NCBI GenBank assembly: GCA_028829895.1
Contig: CM054177.1
Location: 38,098,564-38,162,563, forward strand
Direction of reading: 5' to 3'
Length of the DNA stretch: 64,000 nucleotides
Source of the DNA: Sinotaia quadrata
Taxonomy: Eukaryota > Mollusca > Gastropoda > Architaenioglossa > Viviparidae
Shown here: piece by piece, positions 60,721 to 64,000 of the stretch
Position numbering within the stretch: the stretch's first letter is position 1
Layout of the letters: each line of letters opens with the position of its first letter
Program-made: the position numbers and the translations under genes
Notes under the pieces: generated by a model
The model's database searches: none
Seen by the model: the letters and a program-made list of their open reading frames with translations, nothing else
Told to the model about the DNA's origin: nothing

Positions 60721-61135
60721 ATATTCCAAAGTACCGGTCGATTAATGTTCCACAGTTGTGACCTTACGTGAATGCTGTCACGTCACAGTACCCCAGTCAC
60801 TATCTCATAAAACTCATCAGTTACGTCAATGATCTTAGTACTCTGTTGCAGGAGTTGTAACTGATGTGATTAGCGCAACCGGATACGAACCGTATTATAA
60901 ACTGTTCAGTAAAATCCAGACCAGTGTTACAAGCTTAGTATGCACAAATTGTCACCCAGACAACCAAACAAGGAAACTCACCGCACATAATATGTAATTT
61001 CTCTCCCCATCCCCAACAATACAGAGCATTGTCATGACAATCTATATGAATTTTATTGATGTTGTAATGGCAGTTGAGCAATGGGATAATAACAAGTGGC
61101 ACAATTATACCACACAATCCATGTTATATACTTGC

Positions 61136-61690
61136 AGCCCTCCTATCTCACATATATATACTTGTGTGGTACATACTCATGTCGGGATATTCTTGCAGCC
61201 CTCCTATCTTATATATATACTTGTGTGGTACATACTCATGTCGAGATATTCTTGCAGCCCTCCTATCTTATATATATACTTGTGTGGTACATACTCATGT
61301 CGAGATGTTCTTGCAGCCCTCCTATCTTATATATATATACTTGTGTGGTACATACTCATGTCGAGATGTTCTTGCAGCCCTCCTATCTTATATATATACT
61401 TGTGTGGTACATACTCATGTCGAGATGTTCTTGCAGCCCTCCTATCTTATATATATACTTGTGTGGTACATACTCATGTCGAGATGTTCTTGCAGCCCTC
61501 CTATCTTATATATATACTTGTGTGGTACATACTCATGTCGAGATATTCTTGCAGCCCTCCTATCTTATATATATATACTTGTGTGGTACATACTCATGTC
61601 GAGATGTTCTTGCAGCCCTCCTATCTTATATATATATACTTGTGTGGTACATACTCATGTCGAGATATTCTTGCAGCCCTCCTATCTTAA
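61136..61690. repeat. 60/62-bp intronic minisatellite with splice-acceptor-like core
   Basis: About nine copies of TTCTTGCAGCCCTCCTATCT plus CTTGTGTGGTACATACTCAT; unit length varies by one TA step in the (TA)n part. Every unit contains TTCTTGCAG, a potential decoy 3' splice site. Three long plus-strand frames (218-225 codons) arise only from the repeat. Confidence 0.93.
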
Positions 61691-61874
61691 TGTTTTATGT
61701 TCTCGTTTATTTGCGAGAAGGAGTAATTTTTAAAACTCTTTTTTTTTTTGTCCCTCTATTGCTTGTATTATAATCAGTTTTCTCGCGATTCTTTCGCAAA
61801 ATCTCTGAACGCATTTACGCATTTAGGTAAACTTCATTTTATTTTAAACTTTCATCTCTACACTTAATGTGTAC

Positions 61875-62080
61875 TAGTGTGTTTATGTGTGTGCGTTTGT
61901 GGAGTGTGTGGTGCACGAGTGTTCGTGTGTGCCTTACTGTGTGCGTGCGTGAGTGTTATGTGTGCGTGTGCATTTGTGTGGTACTTGAGTGTTCTTGTGT
62001 GCGTGTGCATTTGTGTGGTACTTGAGTGTTCTTGTGTGCGTATGCATTTGTGTGGTATTTGAGTGTTCTTGTGTCGTTGA
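61875..62080. repeat. GT-rich repeats with 37-bp unit
   Basis: GTGCATTTGTGTGGTACTTG followed by AGTGTTCTTGTGTGCGT recurs three times after a general GT-rich stretch. Confidence 0.8.
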
Positions 62081-62246
62081 GTGTGTGAACATGCTCTTAA
62101 AAGAGTAACTGATTGTGGACGTAGGCCCTACATAGGTAGATAAAAACTAACTATGTGTTATTGCGTAATTATCTGAAGTACTTGAATAAATTCATAAACA
62201 TTCACAAAAGTTTTACATTTAAATTCGTTTATCCACCCACTTGCAG

Positions 62247-63058
62247 ATAAAATGGATTTTGGAGACGACATTCATGCAGATCAAAACTTGGAAGCAATAC
62301 TACACAGACTTTACAATGGAGATTATTTGTCAGTAGAGGAGGCAGAACTATTTGACAACGATGCCAACCCATCAACAATCGAACATTTATCTATCCTTGA
62401 CCTTGTACCGCGTCCCATTGTTGAGGACAAGTTGAGATGGAATGGACCATTCCTTCAAGGAAGTGCTGACAGTGACTTGGTACATGGAATAGATAGTCCG
62501 CGATTCGTCAAGACTGATGTTCTATATCGAGACATTGTTAAATCTCAGCATACACCGAATAAACGGATACGTAATGTACACAACTCCAATGGCAAAGCCC
62601 AATGGAATACAGGTGGTAATGAATACACCAGAGAAAACAACGGCATTGATGTCCGGCCTGACAACGTAGACAGTTGGTTGATGGAAGGGGACGCAATCCA
62701 CCAAGTTCAAGGCCGCACAGCTCAGGAAAGACAGTGGAACACAATGGTTGCTAACGAGTTCATTTCTCGAGATGCAGCCGATGTCTGGGAACGCAAAACT
62801 GGACATTCAAAGCGGGCAAAAGACAGCACGTTTCAAGGACGCGATTCTAGGTCACAACGTGAATACGATGAAGACAGCGAGGAATTAGAAAAAGATGTTG
62901 ATAGCAAGGGACCATGCATGAGTGATGACGACAGTGCTGATGTTGAAATAGATGCTACTGACAACACTAACTACTACGATAATGTAAAAACTTCAGGAGA
63001 AGACAACACACAAAGAGTAACAACCCCTAGGACTACAAAGAACACGAAACCGTTAGCG
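62247..63058 (+). CDS. Secreted acidic protein, second coding exon (gene continues)
   Basis: Opens after a CACCCACTTGCAG acceptor and ends at a donor GCG|GTAAGT (GT at 63059), exactly on a codon boundary. It encodes residues 24-294 of the precursor, with 294 residues in total within the window. The stretch after the signal peptide is acidic and hydrophilic. It begins with a Leu-rich, possibly helical segment (NLEAILHRLYNGDYLSVEEA). Dibasic KR sites lie at 129-130 and 212-213, a very acidic tract at about 230-262 and a single Cys at 247. The KR sites could be prohormone cleavage points and the acidic tract could bind cations, but neither is diagnostic. I recognise no family. The C-terminal part is outside the window and may hold the defining domain. 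Confidence 0.7.
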
Positions 63059-63074
63059 GTAAGTGGATTTACTC

Positions 63075-63670
63075 TGTATATTATCTTAATAATAACTGAT
63101 AAGTATCGTGTGTGTTATCTTAATAATAAGATAACATTATTGATAAGTATCATTAATGTTATCTTAATATCTTAATAATAGGGCAAAATTATTGATAAGT
63201 CTTGTAAATATTACGGTAAATTGTTGATAAATATCATTAATGTTTCCTTAATAATTGGGTAAATTATGTATAAGTATCGTGAATGTTATCTTAATAATTG
63301 GGTAAATTAATAATAAGTATCGTGAATGTTAATATCGTAAATTATTGATAAGTATATATCTTAGTAATTGGGTAAATTAATAATAAGTATCGTGAATGTT
63401 AATAATATCGTAAATTATTGATAAGTATCGTGGTTATCTTAGTAATTGGGTAAATTAATAATAAGTATCGTGAATATTAATAATATCGTAAATTATTGAT
63501 AAGTATCGTGGTTATCTTAGTAATTGGGTAAATTATTGATAGGTATCGTGAATGTTATCTTAATAATTGGGTAAATTATGTATAAGTATCGTGAATGTTA
63601 TCCTAATAATTGGGTAATTATTGATAGGTATCATGAATATTATCTAATAATTGTGTAAATTATTTATAGG
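63075..63670. repeat. Minisatellite in intron 2, about 43-bp unit
   Basis: TTGATAAGTATCGTGAATGT and TATCTTAATAATTGGGTAAA recur about thirteen times with shortened units. It begins a few bases after the exon donor. Confidence 0.9.
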
Positions 63671-64000
63671 TGCGTGGATATATGGTGAATACTGTCTTAA
63701 CAAAATTATAAACTGTCGTTAACTAGATGTGTTCTGTTTGATATAATTAGCAGTTTGGGATAAATTATTTGTGCTGAGTGCTACCTTAACAAGCTAATAA
63801 CTTATGGACTAACAAGCTGATAATTTAAAAATGGAAAACACTTATATTGTCTCATTACTTTACACACTCAAGACTCGAATGTAGTAATGGACAACTTTAG
63901 TGAAATGAATGTGGAAGTGGTTTCAAGTAATTGATCTGTATGCATAGCGGTCTAGAATCAGTGACCTGTATGTAACAATGGTAGACAGTGACCTGTATGT
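63671..64000 (+). other. Continuation of intron 2
   Basis: AT-rich. A GTGACCTGTATGTA repeat begins near 63961 and runs off the window. The next exon is not reached. Confidence 0.5.

Larger units (their letters stand above)
60044..62246 (+). other. Intron 1 of the secreted-protein gene
   Basis: 2203 bp bounded by GTAAGC and a CACCCACTTGCAG acceptor. It holds three tandem arrays (60590-60720, 61136-61690, 61875-62080) and no other gene. Confidence 0.65.

Noticed and set aside
61034..61773. Three overlapping plus-strand open frames of 218-225 codons
   Set aside because: All are generated by the 60/62-bp intronic minisatellite, which lacks stops in every plus frame. Frames interchange when the unit length shifts by 2 bp.

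Overview
The window is AT-rich eukaryotic (metazoan) DNA. It has spliced genes with GT-AG introns, TATA/initiator promoters, LTR and hAT transposable elements, and a very high load of micro- and minisatellites. Nothing in it is bacterial or phage-like. The repeat style, the low gene density and the transposon families suggest a lophotrochozoan invertebrate, most likely a mollusc. That is an inference; no universally conserved host gene is present to prove it.

The clearest object is a complete, apparently young Ty3/gypsy-class LTR retrotransposon at 3785-12079. It has 1546-bp TG...CA LTRs that read as identical, a 5-bp target-site duplication (TTGTG), a primer-binding site, a polypurine tract and one uninterrupted 1451-codon Gag-Pol frame. 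Its domain order is Gag, CCHC knuckle, protease, INTEGRASE, reverse transcriptase, RNase H. Integrase lies before reverse transcriptase, as in Ty1/copia, although every domain looks gypsy-type. This is the hallmark of the Gmr1-like lineage, first described in deuterostomes, and its capsid is the lineage from which the vertebrate SCAN domain has been proposed to derive.

The second gene-bearing region is the right end. A candidate TATA/initiator promoter (58780-58922) is followed by a signal-peptide exon (59974-60043), a 2.2-kb intron carrying its own minisatellite, and a long acidic exon (62247-63058). The splice phases fit exactly. Together they encode the first 294 residues of an unrecognised secreted protein that continues beyond the window.

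Two DNA transposons are delimited by their ends. A 2.17-kb non-autonomous hAT element (29028-31199, perfect 8-bp duplication TTGTACAG) carries decayed minus-strand coding sequence with repeated W-K-I-x-P motifs. A related unit without hAT ends lies at about 24585-26130. A 270-bp hAT MITE sits at 42801-43070. A separate non-coding dispersed family occurs three times in the same orientation (1800-3120, 33915-34760, 49395-50045); a short piece at 20300-20392 matches sequence just beyond the first copy.

The rest is intergenic DNA with roughly forty different tandem arrays (units 21-65 bp, several with higher-order structure) plus (CA)n, (GA)n and (TATC)n tracts. Most long open frames outside the retrotransposon and the secreted-protein exon are by-products of these arrays.
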